Counted from the first letter of the stretch, positions 1 through 8,091 are shown. The stretch: DNA of 64,000 nucleotides from an uncultured Ectothiorhodospiraceae bacterium (GCA_947259575.1 CAMYMU010000048.1:1-64000); one strand, 5' to 3'. Program-made: numbers and translations. The notes: a model not told the origin generated them from the letters alone.

Positions 1-1007
1 ATGCAAATGGAGAGTTATATTTTCTTAATATATTTTCTAATAAGATTTTTAAACTCATACCGGATACTGGATCTCCCTCATCACCACCGTTCGCTAGCCT
101 GTTATCGCAAACAGGTTGTGCCGATAGCTCTGATCCAAAACAGGAATCAAGCGGCATGATACCTTTTGAAATCAATGCGCCACTCTGGTCGGATAATGCA
201 GACAAATCTCGCTGGCTTGCTATCCCGGATGGCACCACCATTGATATTGATGCTGCACATGACTGGGATTTTCCAATGGGTAGTGTCCTGCGAAAAGATT
301 TTTACCTTAATGGTCGTATCATCGAAACACGATTACTGGCTCATCATAATGATGGCTCCTGGGCGGGATACAGCTATGAATGGAACGCTTCTGAAACGGA
401 TGCGACATTACTGGATACAGGAAAAACTGTCACTATAAACAACCAGAACTGGACATACCCTAGCCAGGGACAATGTTTAACATGCCATACCTCGGCAGCC
501 GGTATAGCACTGGGACCTGAAACGGCACAAATCAACAGGGAAATCACGGACCCCGATAATCCTGCTAATCAAATCAATCAAATTAGCTACCTTGATATGA
601 TTGGCATGTTTACGACTTCGCCTGCATCTCCTGCTTCTTTACCGGCGCTGACTCAATACGATGATCCGTTAGCACAGCCTATTGACTTGGCACGCAGCTA
701 TTTACATAGTAACTGCAGTAACTGTCATCGCCCAGGAAGCCTTGCACCAACCGGTATAGACTTACGCTATGATGTTCCTTTCACAAACATGAACATTTGT
801 GATGCTACCCCAGCCAACGGCAATGTCCTTGGTGCGACACAGATCTTTACTCCAATGAACATCACAGATTCAATTTTATACCAACGAATGCTGGAAGCCG
901 CTGCACCAACAAATCAACGTATGCCTCCACTTGGATCCGACATAGAAGATCTACAAGGATTGCAATTTGTTTCAGATTGGATAAATTCGCTAGGTGTCTG
1001 TCCTTAA
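1..1007 (+). CDS. C-terminal part of SO2930-like diheme c-type cytochrome (truncated by window edge)
   Basis: The reading frame is open to the left edge. The codons before the first ATG (156) read as protein with propeller-end character (GELYFLNIFSNKIFKLIP), so the gene starts outside the window and position 156 is not the real start. Two CxxCH haem c motifs are visible (CLTCH near 474-488 and CSNCH near 715-730), with a Met-rich end (QRMPPLG) that could supply axial ligands. The layout, a glucose/sorbosone-dehydrogenase-like propeller followed by a diheme domain, fits the SO2930-type periplasmic cytochrome family. The substrate is unknown. Family assignment comes from memory of its motifs and is fairly confident; the exact role is not. 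Confidence 0.72.
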   Translation, partial: ANGELYFLNIFSNKIFKLIPDTGSPSSPPFASLLSQTGCADSSDPKQESSGMIPFEINAPLWSDNADKSRWLAIPDGTTIDIDAAHDWDFPMGSVLRKDFYLNGRIIETRLLAHHNDGSWAGYSYEWNASETDATLLDTGKTVTINNQNWTYPSQGQCLTCHTSAAGIALGPETAQINREITDPDNPANQINQISYLDMIGMFTTSPASPASLPALTQYDDPLAQPIDLARSYLHSNCSNCHRPGSLAPTGIDLRYDVPFTNMNICDATPANGNVLGATQIFTPMNITDSILYQRMLEAAAPTNQRMPPLGSDIEDLQGLQFVSDWINSLGVCP

Positions 1008-1019
1008 ATGCCTGAAATA

Positions 1020-1577
1020 TTAAATAACCGCGACACCAATTAACCACGGGTGCAACCACTTAGCGAAGATGGCAAATACAATAATACCGCCGACAATCGC
1101 CATGACATCCTTCTTAATAGGGCGTTTTTCCTGCTGCAGGCTCGCACCACGAATATTGGCAGACAACATCGCAATCGGTGCATAAATTAAAAAAGCACCA
1201 AACAAAAGCACCTCCGCCAGATTACCATTCACCGACAAATGCACCGCAGACCAAAGCACAATCCCCCACAACATCGGGTGACGGGTAAAGCGTTTAACAT
1301 TCGACTTCATATCCGCCGCCGCAAACAACACAAACGAAAGCGCCATCACCACAAACACCACATCCCGACCCCAGGCAGGTGGTACATACACCACCTCAAC
1401 CGGTGTCTGCGAAAACCCGTAGACCATCAACACAATGCCCGCCAACGACACCAGGGCATAGGCAACCTTATAACCCACCTCACCCATCGACGTGATCAAC
1501 CAGCCACGAAAGCCCGGCACAACAGGCACCAGATGCATAGTAAAAAACAACACAATGCCGAGAATGAGAAAGTTCAT
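1020..1577 (-). CDS. NnrU family integral membrane protein
   Basis: A 185-residue protein with about five hydrophobic segments and the NnrU signature around residues 95-118 (FTRHPMLWGIVLWSAVHL, then NGN). NnrU proteins occur with denitrification or carotenoid-isomerase-like genes; their biochemical role is not settled. The start is supported by AAGGAG about 8 nt upstream of the ATG. It converges with the cytochrome gene, leaving 12 nt between the two stops. No nitrite or nitric oxide reductase gene is visible in the window, so a denitrification role is not supported by context. Confidence 0.8.
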   Translation of the reverse strand: MNFLILGIVLFFTMHLVPVVPGFRGWLITSMGEVGYKVAYALVSLAGIVLMVYGFSQTPVEVVYVPPAWGRDVVFVVMALSFVLFAAADMKSNVKRFTRHPMLWGIVLWSAVHLSVNGNLAEVLLFGAFLIYAPIAMLSANIRGASLQQEKRPIKKDVMAIVGGIIVFAIFAKWLHPWLIGVAVI

Positions 1578-1736
1578 CTATTCATCTCCTTGGGCTATTA
1601 CCTTGTTTGGCATCGACCGCTACCTGGTATTTTCACTAACTACATGACTACTATATTAGAGTTAATTGTGTTCTGACCCGGGTTTTTCATAACTGTCCTC
1701 TATCAACTACTACTTAAATATTTCACTCATAAAAAA

Positions 1737-1760
1737 GCAGCCAGAGGCTGCTTTTATTTT
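1737..1760 (-). terminator. Rho-independent terminator of nrdJb (possibly bidirectional)
   Basis: A GCAGCC / GGCTGC stem with a 3-nt loop is flanked by an A run on the left and a T run on the right, so it can work on both strands. On the minus strand it lies just after the palindromic element that ends nrdJb. Confidence 0.6.
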
Positions 1761-1765
1761 TTTGT

Positions 1766-1890
1766 TAAGAGCCAGCGAGGGATTCGCAGGCAAGGCGCGG
1801 TGCTTTCTGAAAGGCGGAGCGTACATATAGTACGTCAGCATTTTCAGGGAGTGCCGCAACGCCGCATGCGGATTCGTCGCGCCGCTCTTA
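1766..1890. repeat. Imperfect palindromic intergenic element, copy 1 (3' end of nrdJb)
   Basis: A 125-bp imperfect inverted repeat. The outer arms are TAAGAGC (1766-1772) and GCTCTTA (1884-1890), and the central core is GTACATATAGTAC at 1821-1833. The nrdJb stop codon lies inside the right arm. A second element of the same architecture lies at 3164-3291, after nrdJa; both centres carry GGAGC, a TAC-rich palindrome and a GTxAG step. The repeat class is not identified. It could be a folded 3'-UTR module or a miniature mobile element. Confidence 0.6.
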
Positions 1891-2601
1891 ACCGCATTTG
1901 CTGTCGCCGCAATTAAGACACGTCATACACCCATCCATCTTGATCATGGCCTTGGTATTACACTTGCCACACAACTGCGCTCCATCCGGGAAGTCACTGG
2001 GGCTTTTATCTTCGGCAGTTTTGACGGATTTTTCAAACTGGGCACGTTTTTCTTCGACCAGTTGTTTTTGATGTTCGTCTAAGCCGTCATCTTTTAGCAG
2101 GCCGATCATTCTTAAGTGGCACTCAATGGCATCACCGATTTCGGCCACCAGTGAGGGCATGTATTTACCCCCCTTCTTGAAGTAGCCACCACGTGGGTCG
2201 AATACGGAGCGCAGCTCTTCCACCAGGAAAGTCACGTCGCCGCCTTTTCTAAATACCGCTGAGATAATTCTGGTTAAAGCGACGATCCACTGGAAGTGGT
2301 CCATGTTCTTTGAGTTGATAAACACCTCGAACGGGCGGCGCAGTTCGTGTTCGGTGCCGGGATTTAAGATGACGTCATTGATGGTCACATAAAGCGCGTG
2401 CTCGGTCAGTGGCGTCTTGATCTTGTAGGTGCTGCCGAGCAGCATCTCCGGGCGTTCGAGTTTCTCGTGCATCTGCACGACATTGGTTTCTTCCTCTGCA
2501 CCACGTGCTGCGGCTAGCGCGGCTTCCGCTGCTTTGTCATCGGCGTCGTCTTTTGCGACTTCATAACCGACTATCTTTTTTCCAATTTTGATTGCTGCCA
2601 T
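1888..2601 (-). CDS. nrdJb: NrdJb: C-terminal component of split class II ribonucleotide reductase
   Basis: A 237-residue protein corresponding to the C-terminal part of adenosylcobalamin-dependent RNR. The middle (about residues 50-185) looks like the TSCPD-type region found in NrdJb. The C-terminus has a zinc-ribbon-like Cys set (CGKCNTKAMIKMDGCMTCLNCG) typical of the tail that re-reduces the active site. Pseudomonas-type genomes split class II RNR in the same way into NrdJa and NrdJb. It lies downstream of nrdJa on the same strand, separated by two small basic genes. Its start at 2601 lies inside the 3' end of the 42-codon gene at 2571-2699, suggesting translational coupling. Confidence 0.82.
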   Translation of the reverse strand: MAAIKIGKKIVGYEVAKDDADDKAAEAALAAARGAEEETNVVQMHEKLERPEMLLGSTYKIKTPLTEHALYVTINDVILNPGTEHELRRPFEVFINSKNMDHFQWIVALTRIISAVFRKGGDVTFLVEELRSVFDPRGGYFKKGGKYMPSLVAEIGDAIECHLRMIGLLKDDGLDEHQKQLVEEKRAQFEKSVKTAEDKSPSDFPDGAQLCGKCNTKAMIKMDGCMTCLNCGDSKCG

Positions 2602-2699
2602 TGTCTCCTGGTCCTCTGCTGTTGTTGCTGTGCGCGACGTTGTTGCTGGAGTAGTCGACGCTGTTGTTGTGTTGCCATCGTACGCTGAATGGTATTCAT
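2571..2699 (-). CDS. Gln/Arg-rich 42-aa small protein overlapping the nrdJb start
   Basis: An ATG preceded by AGGAG at 6 nt spacing opens a 42-residue frame beginning MNTIQRTMATQQQRRLLQQQ. It is almost entirely Gln, Arg, Leu and Ala, strongly basic and probably helical. It ends at TAG (2571-2573), overlapping the first 31 nt of nrdJb in another frame. The good ribosome binding site and overlap suggest it is translated and couples translation into nrdJb. No family recognised. Confidence 0.4.
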   Translation of the reverse strand: MNTIQRTMATQQQRRLLQQQRRAQQQQQRTRRQWQQSKLEKR

Positions 2700-2845
2700 T
2701 TAGGCTCCTGCTAAAGGTGTTGTTGCCCTACACCTCCCCCCTAAACAGGGAGAGGGTACAACAGGGCTTATTTACACTTTCTTTGTTGTAAACCGTTTAT
2801 TAATCCATTCATTCCCTGAATAACTTCGCTCCAGAGATTTAAAAC

Positions 2846-2989
2846 TTACTGCATTTGTGTCTTGGTTTTACGTTGCTGCAAATAGGTTATCTGATCGATC
2901 AGATGCTCCCGCTTCGCCGCGCGCTCACGCTTTTCCTGTATTATTTTGCGTTGCTGTAGTACTTCTGTAATGCGTTGTGTCAGTGTCAT
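2846..2989 (-). CDS. Basic helical 47-aa small protein between nrdJa and nrdJb
   Basis: An ATG at 2989 preceded by GAGGA opens a 47-residue frame starting MTLTQRITEVLQQRKIIQEK. It is rich in Lys, Arg, Gln and Glu with hydrophobics spaced as in an amphipathic helix or short coiled coil (VLQQRKII, HLIDQITYLQQ). It resembles its neighbour at 2571-2699 in composition, so the two may be related. Location between the two parts of the split reductase suggests a small accessory factor, which is inference. No known family recognised. Confidence 0.45.
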   Translation of the reverse strand: MTLTQRITEVLQQRKIIQEKRERAAKREHLIDQITYLQQRKTKTQMQ

Positions 2990-3106
2990 GGCTAGGTCCT
3001 CAGTATCTGGCTGTTTCCTTTATCCATTTCCCTTTTACCTCTCCTTTTACAACTTTTGCGAGACCACTTCCCTCCTCGCAAATTACATCTCTTAAATATT
3101 TACTGG

Positions 3107-3126
3107 ATTCTGGCTTGCGCCAGAAT
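3107..3126. repeat. Short perfect inverted repeat ATTCTGGC-ttgc-GCCAGAAT
   Basis: A perfect 8-bp stem with a 4-nt loop, embedded in a 'tggattctggcttgcgcc' type context common as a dispersed intergenic repeat in proteobacteria (similar in form to dRS3-like units). A partial look-alike (gcttacgcgagaatgac) is near the right edge around 63913. Confidence 0.4.
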
Positions 3127-3163
3127 GACAGTGGATTTATTTCCTGTTACTTGCTCTGCTCTG

Positions 3164-3291
3164 TTTTAAGCAAGTATTTTGCTGCTGAGAGTAGGCAAAG
3201 TGATGTTTGGCGAACGGAGCATACAGATAGTATGTGAGTATCGACAAACATTGCTTTAACACCCTCTCAGCACAAAAGACGCCGCTTAAAA
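3164..3291. repeat. Imperfect palindromic intergenic element, copy 2 (3' end of nrdJa)
   Basis: A 128-bp inverted repeat with outer arms TTTTAAGC (3164-3171) and GCTTAAAA (3284-3291), inner arms TTTTGCTGCTGAGAG and CTCTCAGCACAAAA, and a central palindrome CATACagATAGTATG (3220-3234). The nrdJa stop codon lies in the right arm. Same architecture as the element at 1766-1890 but diverged in sequence. Confidence 0.6.
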
Positions 3292-5439
3292 CTTACCGTA
3301 ATAACCTTCTTTAAGAGCGTCATATAAATTCGCGGCGGTATGCACTTCACCGTCATATTCAATCTCTTCGTTACCCTTCACTTCAATGGTCTCACCGTTA
3401 TCCAGGGTGAACTTGTAAGTGGTGTTTTCCAGATCTGATTCTTTCACCAGTACGCCCTGGAAGGCTTCGGGGTTGAAGCGGAAGGTGGTGCAACCCTTGA
3501 GTCCCTTGTGATAGGCGTAGGTATAAATATCTTTAAAGTCGTCAAACGGATAATCAGTCGGGACGTTAGCGGTCTTGGAGATGGATGAGTCCACCCATTT
3601 TTGCGCCGCGGCCTGAATATCGACGTGTGCTTTTGGTGTGATCGTCTCGGCAGTGATGAAATAGTCGGGCAATTGCTCACCTTCTTCTTCACTGTAAGGC
3701 ATGGCCTTCTCGTTAATCATTTCACGGTAGGCGAGTAACTCAAATGAGTAGACGTCGACTTTCTCTTTGGTCTTTTTGCCTTCGCGGATCACGTTGCGGA
3801 AGTAGTGATGGGCAAACGAGGGCTCGATCCCGTTACTGGCATTGTTGGCCAGTGACAGTGAAATGGTACCCGTCGGTGCAATTGAACTATGGTGGCTAAA
3901 GCGCGCACCGGTCTTGGCCAGTTGCTCAACCAGTTTAGGATCAACTTCTGCAACCTGTTGCATGTAACGACTGTATTTGGCGTGTAAAACCTTGCCTTTG
4001 ATCTTGTCGCCAATCTTGAAACCATCTTCCTTCAGCTCAGGACGCTTACGTAACATGTCGGCATCAACGACAAAGGTCTCGTTCATGATCGGGGCTGGAC
4101 CTTTTTCCTTGGCCAGCTCTAAGGCAGTACGCCAGCCGGTGACCGCCAGTTCCTGACTGATCTTTTCGGTCAGGGCAACGGACTCATCTGAACCGTATTT
4201 CATACGTAACATAGTCGCGGTCGAACCCAGACCGAGGAAACCCATACCATGACGACGCTTGCGCATGATCTCATCACGCTGTCCTTCCAGAGGCAGGCCA
4301 TTGATCTCAACCACATTGTCGAGCATGCGAGTAAAGATGCTAACGGTCTTGTTGAATTCGTCCCAGTCAAATTTGGCTTTAGGGGTAAAGGGGTCACGCA
4401 CAAACTTGGTCAGGTTGATGGAACCCAATAAACAAGAGCCATAAGCCGGTAAAGGTTGTTCACCGCAGGGGTTGGTTGCACGAATGGTCTCGCAGAACCA
4501 GTTGTTGTTCATCTCATTGACTTTATCGATGAGGATAAAACCAGGCTCGGCAAAGTCATAGGTCGAGGTCATGATCATGTCCCAGAGACGATGCGCCTTG
4601 ATCGTACTATAGACCTTGCATGCCACCAGACCTTCATCGTTGGTCAGGTAACCTTCCTTGACTGGCCAGTCACGCCAGATCACCTGAGTAGGATCGTTGA
4701 GATCCAGTTTATCTTCCGCCGCTTCCTTCTCGTCCATTGGGAAGACCAACGGCCAGTCGGCATCGCTCTCCACCGCATGCATGAAGTCGTCGGTGATCAA
4801 CAACGACAAATTAAATTGCCGCAGGCGCCCATCTTCTCGTTTGGCACGGATGAAGTCCTTCACATCAGGATGCCCAACATCGAAGGTGGCCATCTGCGCA
4901 CCACGGCGACCGCCAGCGGAGGAGACGGTAAAACACATTTTGTCGTAGATATCCATGAACGACAGGGGCCCGGAAGTATACGCACCGGCACCCGATACAT
5001 ATGCGCCTTTGGGGCGCAAAGTCGAAAATTCATAACCGATACCGCAACCGGCCTTCAGGGTTAAACCCGCCTCATGCACTTTATCCAGAATGTCGTTCAT
5101 CGAGTCATGCACTGTCCCCGAGACCGTGCAATTGATGGTGGAGGTGGCAGGTTTGTGTGCCTGGGCGCCGGCATTCGAGGTAATGCGTCCCGCCGGGATC
5201 GCACCATGACGCAGGGCCCATAAAAACTCTTCGTACCAGTGTTGACGTTGATCGGCCTCTTCAACTTCAGCCAGCGCACGGGCCACACGTTGATAGGTTT
5301 CGTCGATGTTCTGGTCAATGATTTGACCGTCTTTTGATTTAAGTCTGTATTTAACATCCCAGATGTCGAGAGAGGCGTCCTGGAATTTTATGTCAGCTGC
5401 GGAATGGTGGTTCACTTCTTTCAAGTGTGCGCTCTTCAT
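3286..5439 (-). CDS. nrdJa: NrdJa: catalytic component of adenosylcobalamin-dependent (class II) ribonucleotide reductase
   Basis: A 717-residue catalytic subunit that reduces ribonucleotides to deoxyribonucleotides using coenzyme B12. Visible family features are STINC (first active-site Cys, near residue 104), KAGCGIGYEF and SSAGGRRGAQM substrate-loop motifs, and the active-site block NPCGEQPLPAYGSC. The C-terminus lacks the zinc-ribbon tail, which is on the separate NrdJb. The start at 5439 follows AGGAGG about 8 nt upstream. Upstream lies a 20-bp inverted repeat whose arms resemble NrdR boxes, suggesting NrdR control. Oxygen-independent dNTP synthesis fits an organism living at redox gradients. 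Confidence 0.9.
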   Translation of the reverse strand: MKSAHLKEVNHHSAADIKFQDASLDIWDVKYRLKSKDGQIIDQNIDETYQRVARALAEVEEADQRQHWYEEFLWALRHGAIPAGRITSNAGAQAHKPATSTINCTVSGTVHDSMNDILDKVHEAGLTLKAGCGIGYEFSTLRPKGAYVSGAGAYTSGPLSFMDIYDKMCFTVSSAGGRRGAQMATFDVGHPDVKDFIRAKREDGRLRQFNLSLLITDDFMHAVESDADWPLVFPMDEKEAAEDKLDLNDPTQVIWRDWPVKEGYLTNDEGLVACKVYSTIKAHRLWDMIMTSTYDFAEPGFILIDKVNEMNNNWFCETIRATNPCGEQPLPAYGSCLLGSINLTKFVRDPFTPKAKFDWDEFNKTVSIFTRMLDNVVEINGLPLEGQRDEIMRKRRHGMGFLGLGSTATMLRMKYGSDESVALTEKISQELAVTGWRTALELAKEKGPAPIMNETFVVDADMLRKRPELKEDGFKIGDKIKGKVLHAKYSRYMQQVAEVDPKLVEQLAKTGARFSHHSSIAPTGTISLSLANNASNGIEPSFAHHYFRNVIREGKKTKEKVDVYSFELLAYREMINEKAMPYSEEEGEQLPDYFITAETITPKAHVDIQAAAQKWVDSSISKTANVPTDYPFDDFKDIYTYAYHKGLKGCTTFRFNPEAFQGVLVKESDLENTTYKFTLDNGETIEVKGNEEIEYDGEVHTAANLYDALKEGYYGKF

Positions 5440-5590
5440 GCGTGTTGTTTCCTCCTGTCCATACGGGCAGATCTAGCGGTTATTCTTATAAGTATGGTCG
5501 GAGTTAAGGGATACAACGGCCATATACTCTAATTATTTGTTTTTAGACGACTTTTTCCCAGGAAAAGGGAATCCAAAAGCGTCGCTTTGT

Positions 5591-5610
5591 TAAAACACAA
5601 GATATAGTGG
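5591..5610 (+). promoter_or_regulatory. NrdR-box-like arm 1 of a 20-bp inverted repeat
   Basis: The 20-mer taaaacacaagatatagtgg contains acacaagatatagtgg, about 14 of 16 matches to the NrdR box consensus acaCwAtATaTwGtgt as I recall it. Its exact reverse complement lies at 5757-5776. It lies about 150 bp upstream of the nrdJa start. Confidence 0.6.
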
Positions 5611-5632
5611 ATGTTGTGAATTTAGGCCTATG

Positions 5633-5646
5633 TGACAGATCTGTCA
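5633..5646. promoter_or_regulatory. 14-bp perfect palindrome TGACAGATCTGTCA
   Basis: A perfect palindrome between the two NrdR-like arms and upstream of nrdJa. An operator-like shape; the binding protein is not known. It shares the TGACAGAT word with, but is not the same as, the 17-bp direct-repeat motif found at 42-50 kb. Confidence 0.35.
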
Positions 5647-5756
5647 ATAGTCTGTATACTAAATTTATCAAGTTTTTTAGTTCTTATAAATCAACAAGTT
5701 AGAATAACCTGTGGATATCCTGCGGATGAGATGTTGATAGGCTGTTTATAACCCAA

Positions 5757-5776
5757 CCACTATATCTTGTGTTTTA
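5757..5776 (-). promoter_or_regulatory. NrdR-box-like arm 2 of a 20-bp inverted repeat
   Basis: Exact reverse complement of 5591-5610, 146 bp away. Typical NrdR sites are two boxes in tandem about 15-16 bp apart, so the wide inverted spacing is unusual. This arm could also serve a transcript running right. Confidence 0.55.
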
Positions 5777-5869
5777 CTAATATTCCCGTCCCTATTGATC
5801 TCACGCGTAAGTAAGTACTAACAAAACAGTACCTTTTGAAGAGAGTCAGTGCATATGTTGCACGTAGAG

Positions 5870-5886
5870 TGATCAAACTTTGATCA
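5870..5886. promoter_or_regulatory. Palindrome TGATCAAA-c-TTTGATCA upstream of hsp20
   Basis: A perfect 8-1-8 inverted repeat about 160 bp upstream of the Hsp20 start. It does not have the spacing of an FNR site (TTGAT-N4-ATCAA). Regulator unknown. The rest of 5440-6046 holds the NrdR-like sites and a possible heat-shock promoter; no gene is seen there. Confidence 0.35.
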
Positions 5887-5930
5887 AAAAAAAGCCCACT
5901 ATCTGGTGGCAATTAACTTTTTTTCAAGTC

Positions 5931-5958
5931 CTTGATCCTTTTTGCGTCATCCCTACAT
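5931..5958 (+). promoter_or_regulatory. Candidate sigma-32 heat-shock promoter of hsp20
   Basis: CTTGAT at 5931-5936 and CCCTACAT at 5951-5958, 14 nt apart, resemble the sigma-32 pattern CTTGAA-N13-15-CCCCATNT, about 90 nt upstream of a small heat-shock protein gene. Confidence 0.4.
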
Positions 5959-6046
5959 CGGGATTAGACATTGATACTGCATTCGCCCCACAGCAACGAT
6001 GTGGATGTTGCGAGCCATTGTTAACTAACTTTAAAGGAGAGAAATC

Positions 6047-6475
6047 ATGTCATTAGTCCGATACGAGCCATGGGGTTTGTTAAACCAGCTGAGCAAAGAG
6101 CTCGACCGCAGTTTTCGCGGCGCAGAGAACAGCGACGTAGCGACCAGCGACTGGACGCCCGCTGTTGACATAAAAGAAAACGAGAATGGATTTGTTATCG
6201 TCGCCGATATCCCGGGCGTTGATCCCAAGGACATCGAGGTGCACATGGAAAATGGTGTGTTATCGATAAAAGGTGAACGTGAATCCGAAAAGAAAGAGGA
6301 AAAAGATGGCTACAAGCGTGTAGAACGTTCTTATGGTTCTTTCTACCGTCGTTTCAGCATGCCTGAAACAGCGGATGCCACCAAGATTAATGCCAAGAGC
6401 AAAAACGGTGTTCTCGAAGTGACGATTCCAAAGCATGTAAAAGAACAGCCACGCAAGATTGAAGTTCAGCATTAA
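6047..6475 (+). CDS. Hsp20/alpha-crystallin family small heat-shock protein
   Basis: A 142-residue ATP-independent holdase chaperone. The alpha-crystallin domain spans about residues 38-135 and shows VIVADIPGVDPKDIEVHMENGVLSIKGER-type strands split by short loops, the NGVLEVTIPK signature near the C-terminus, and an N-terminal amphipathic stretch (SLVRYEPWGLLNQLSKELD). A strong ribosome binding site (AAAGGAGAG) precedes the ATG. It ends with a clear terminator, and a sigma-32-like promoter lies upstream, so it is probably monocistronic and heat induced. It sits beside a Do-type protease, another protein-quality-control gene. Confidence 0.9.
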   Translation: MSLVRYEPWGLLNQLSKELDRSFRGAENSDVATSDWTPAVDIKENENGFVIVADIPGVDPKDIEVHMENGVLSIKGERESEKKEEKDGYKRVERSYGSFYRRFSMPETADATKINAKSKNGVLEVTIPKHVKEQPRKIEVQH

Positions 6476-6514
6476 GGCTGTATTAAGCAAAAAATTGTAG
6501 GTTAGGAAGGTGCA

Positions 6515-6553
6515 CCACGCATGGGTTAGCTCGTGCGTGGTTTGCATTTTTTA
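6515..6553 (+). terminator. Rho-independent terminator of hsp20
   Basis: Perfect 7-bp stem CCACGCA / TGCGTGG with a 12-nt loop, followed by TTTGCATTTTTT, 39 nt after the hsp20 stop. Confidence 0.75.
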
Positions 6554-6679
6554 TAAATAAAATAATCTCGCTGAACTTTTCGATTTGACTCAAGTCGATC
6601 GATTAAATCGTTAAAAACGTATGAGCAACGTACGCAAAAATTGTGCGCATTACATTCATACAATAAAAGGTGTTAGACA

Positions 6680-8059
6680 ATGAGGATCCTGAAGTACGTT
6701 CTGGCAGCACTCAGCCTGCAATTTTTGACATTATTACCGTTTACACAAGCGGCTCAGGCTGGACTACCGCTCGTTGACAGTCAGGGAAAATCCTTACCAA
6801 CACTGGCACCTATGCTGGAAAAAGCCCTGCCGGCAGTGGTAAATATCGCAACCACAGCGACGGTCAAAGCACGCGTTAATCCTTTACTCGATGACCCTTT
6901 CTTCCGTCGCTTCTTTGATATTCCGGAACAACCACGAGAGCAGAAAACCTCGAGCCTGGGTTCGGGCGTCATCGTTGATGCCGACAAAGGATTCATCATT
7001 ACCAACAACCATGTCATCGCCAAGGCCGATGAAATTACAGTAGCATTATCAGATGGCCGCCAGTTCAAGGCGAAATTAATCGGTACCGATCCCGAAACTG
7101 ACGTTGCCATTATCCAGATCAAGGCCGATAACCTGGCAGCCCTGCCGATGGCAGATTCAGATAAATTACGCGTCGGGGATTTTGCGGTCGCGATCGGTAA
7201 CCCCTTTGGTTTGAGCCAAACCGTCACCTCCGGCATTGTTAGTCAGCTGGGGCGTAGTGGCCTGGGAATTATGGGCTATGAAGATCTCATCCAGACCGAT
7301 GCATCAATTAACCCCGGCAACTCGGGTGGTGCTTTGGTCAACCTGGGTGGTGAGTTAATTGGGATCAACACCGCTATTTTTTCACAAAGTGGCGGCAACA
7401 TCGGAATTGGCTTTGCTATCCCGATCAACATGGCCAGGGGTGTTATGCAGCAGTTGATCAAGCACGGTGAAGTAAAACGCGGACGCCTTGGTGCACAGGC
7501 GCAGGATCTGACACCGGATCTGGCCCAGGCTTTTAATCTGAAAAATGGTCATGGCGGAGCCGTCATCACCCAGGTTTCCCCAGATTCTGCTGCTGACAAA
7601 GCAGGATTGAAAGCAGGCGATATTGTTGTCGAGCTTAATGGTAAACCGGTGCGGGATGCCTCAGATGTGCGCAATGTGATTGGTCTTTTACGCATAGGCC
7701 AGCGCGTAGAGTTGAAAATCCTGCGCGACAACAAAACCAAAAATCTGGTGGCCGTGGTCAGTGAGCCCATAACGGCCAAGAAAAAGGGCCAGGCCCTGCA
7801 TAAGCGGCTCAAGGGTGCCCAGTTCGGTAACATCCAGGAAGGTTCACGCCTGCATGGCCGGATCGAAGGTGTTTTGGTGCTTAATGTGGAAAAAGGTAGC
7901 CCTGCAGCCAGAGCAGGGATTCGCAAGGGAGACGTGATCACTTCCGCTAATCGTAAAAAAATCAAGAACTTGGAAGACTTTAAGGCCGCTATCAAGGGCT
8001 CGAAAAAACTCCTCCTGAACATCCAACGCGGTAACGCCGCTTTATTCCTATACTTATAA
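6680..8059 (+). CDS. Do-type periplasmic serine endoprotease (DegP/DegQ/MucD family)
   Basis: A 459-residue envelope quality-control protease. Residues 1-27 form a signal peptide ending AQA. The trypsin-like domain carries the catalytic triad His111 (NNHVI), Asp141 (PETDVAI) and Ser215 (NPGNSGGAL). Two PDZ domains follow, about 255-345 (GHGGAVITQVSPDSAADKAG) and 370-455 (GVLVLNVEKGSPAARAGI). Length and two-PDZ layout fit DegP/DegQ/MucD. A ribosome binding site AAAGGTG precedes the ATG. It is transcribed separately from hsp20, which has its own terminator. DegP, DegQ or MucD cannot be told apart from sequence alone. Confidence 0.9.
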   Translation: MRILKYVLAALSLQFLTLLPFTQAAQAGLPLVDSQGKSLPTLAPMLEKALPAVVNIATTATVKARVNPLLDDPFFRRFFDIPEQPREQKTSSLGSGVIVDADKGFIITNNHVIAKADEITVALSDGRQFKAKLIGTDPETDVAIIQIKADNLAALPMADSDKLRVGDFAVAIGNPFGLSQTVTSGIVSQLGRSGLGIMGYEDLIQTDASINPGNSGGALVNLGGELIGINTAIFSQSGGNIGIGFAIPINMARGVMQQLIKHGEVKRGRLGAQAQDLTPDLAQAFNLKNGHGGAVITQVSPDSAADKAGLKAGDIVVELNGKPVRDASDVRNVIGLLRIGQRVELKILRDNKTKNLVAVVSEPITAKKKGQALHKRLKGAQFGNIQEGSRLHGRIEGVLVLNVEKGSPAARAGIRKGDVITSANRKKIKNLEDFKAAIKGSKKLLLNIQRGNAALFLYL

Positions 8060-8091
8060 TTAGCCTTCCGGCCTGATTACGGTCTGCGACG

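Noticed and set aside
1239-1676. 145-codon plus-strand His/Arg-rich frame opposite NnrU
   Set aside because: Composition (HRRPKHNPPQHR) is an artefact of reading the antisense of a hydrophobic membrane gene.
4456-5064. 202-codon plus-strand frame inside nrdJa
   Set aside because: Antisense shadow of a well-conserved catalytic gene; no ribosome binding site or protein-family signal.
5870-5886. FNR/ANR binding site
   Set aside because: The arms are TGATCAAA / TTTGATCA with a 1-nt centre, not TTGAT-N4-ATCAA.
6781-7236. 151-codon minus-strand frame inside the Do-protease gene
   Set aside because: Antisense shadow of the protease domain, which has all catalytic motifs on the plus strand.
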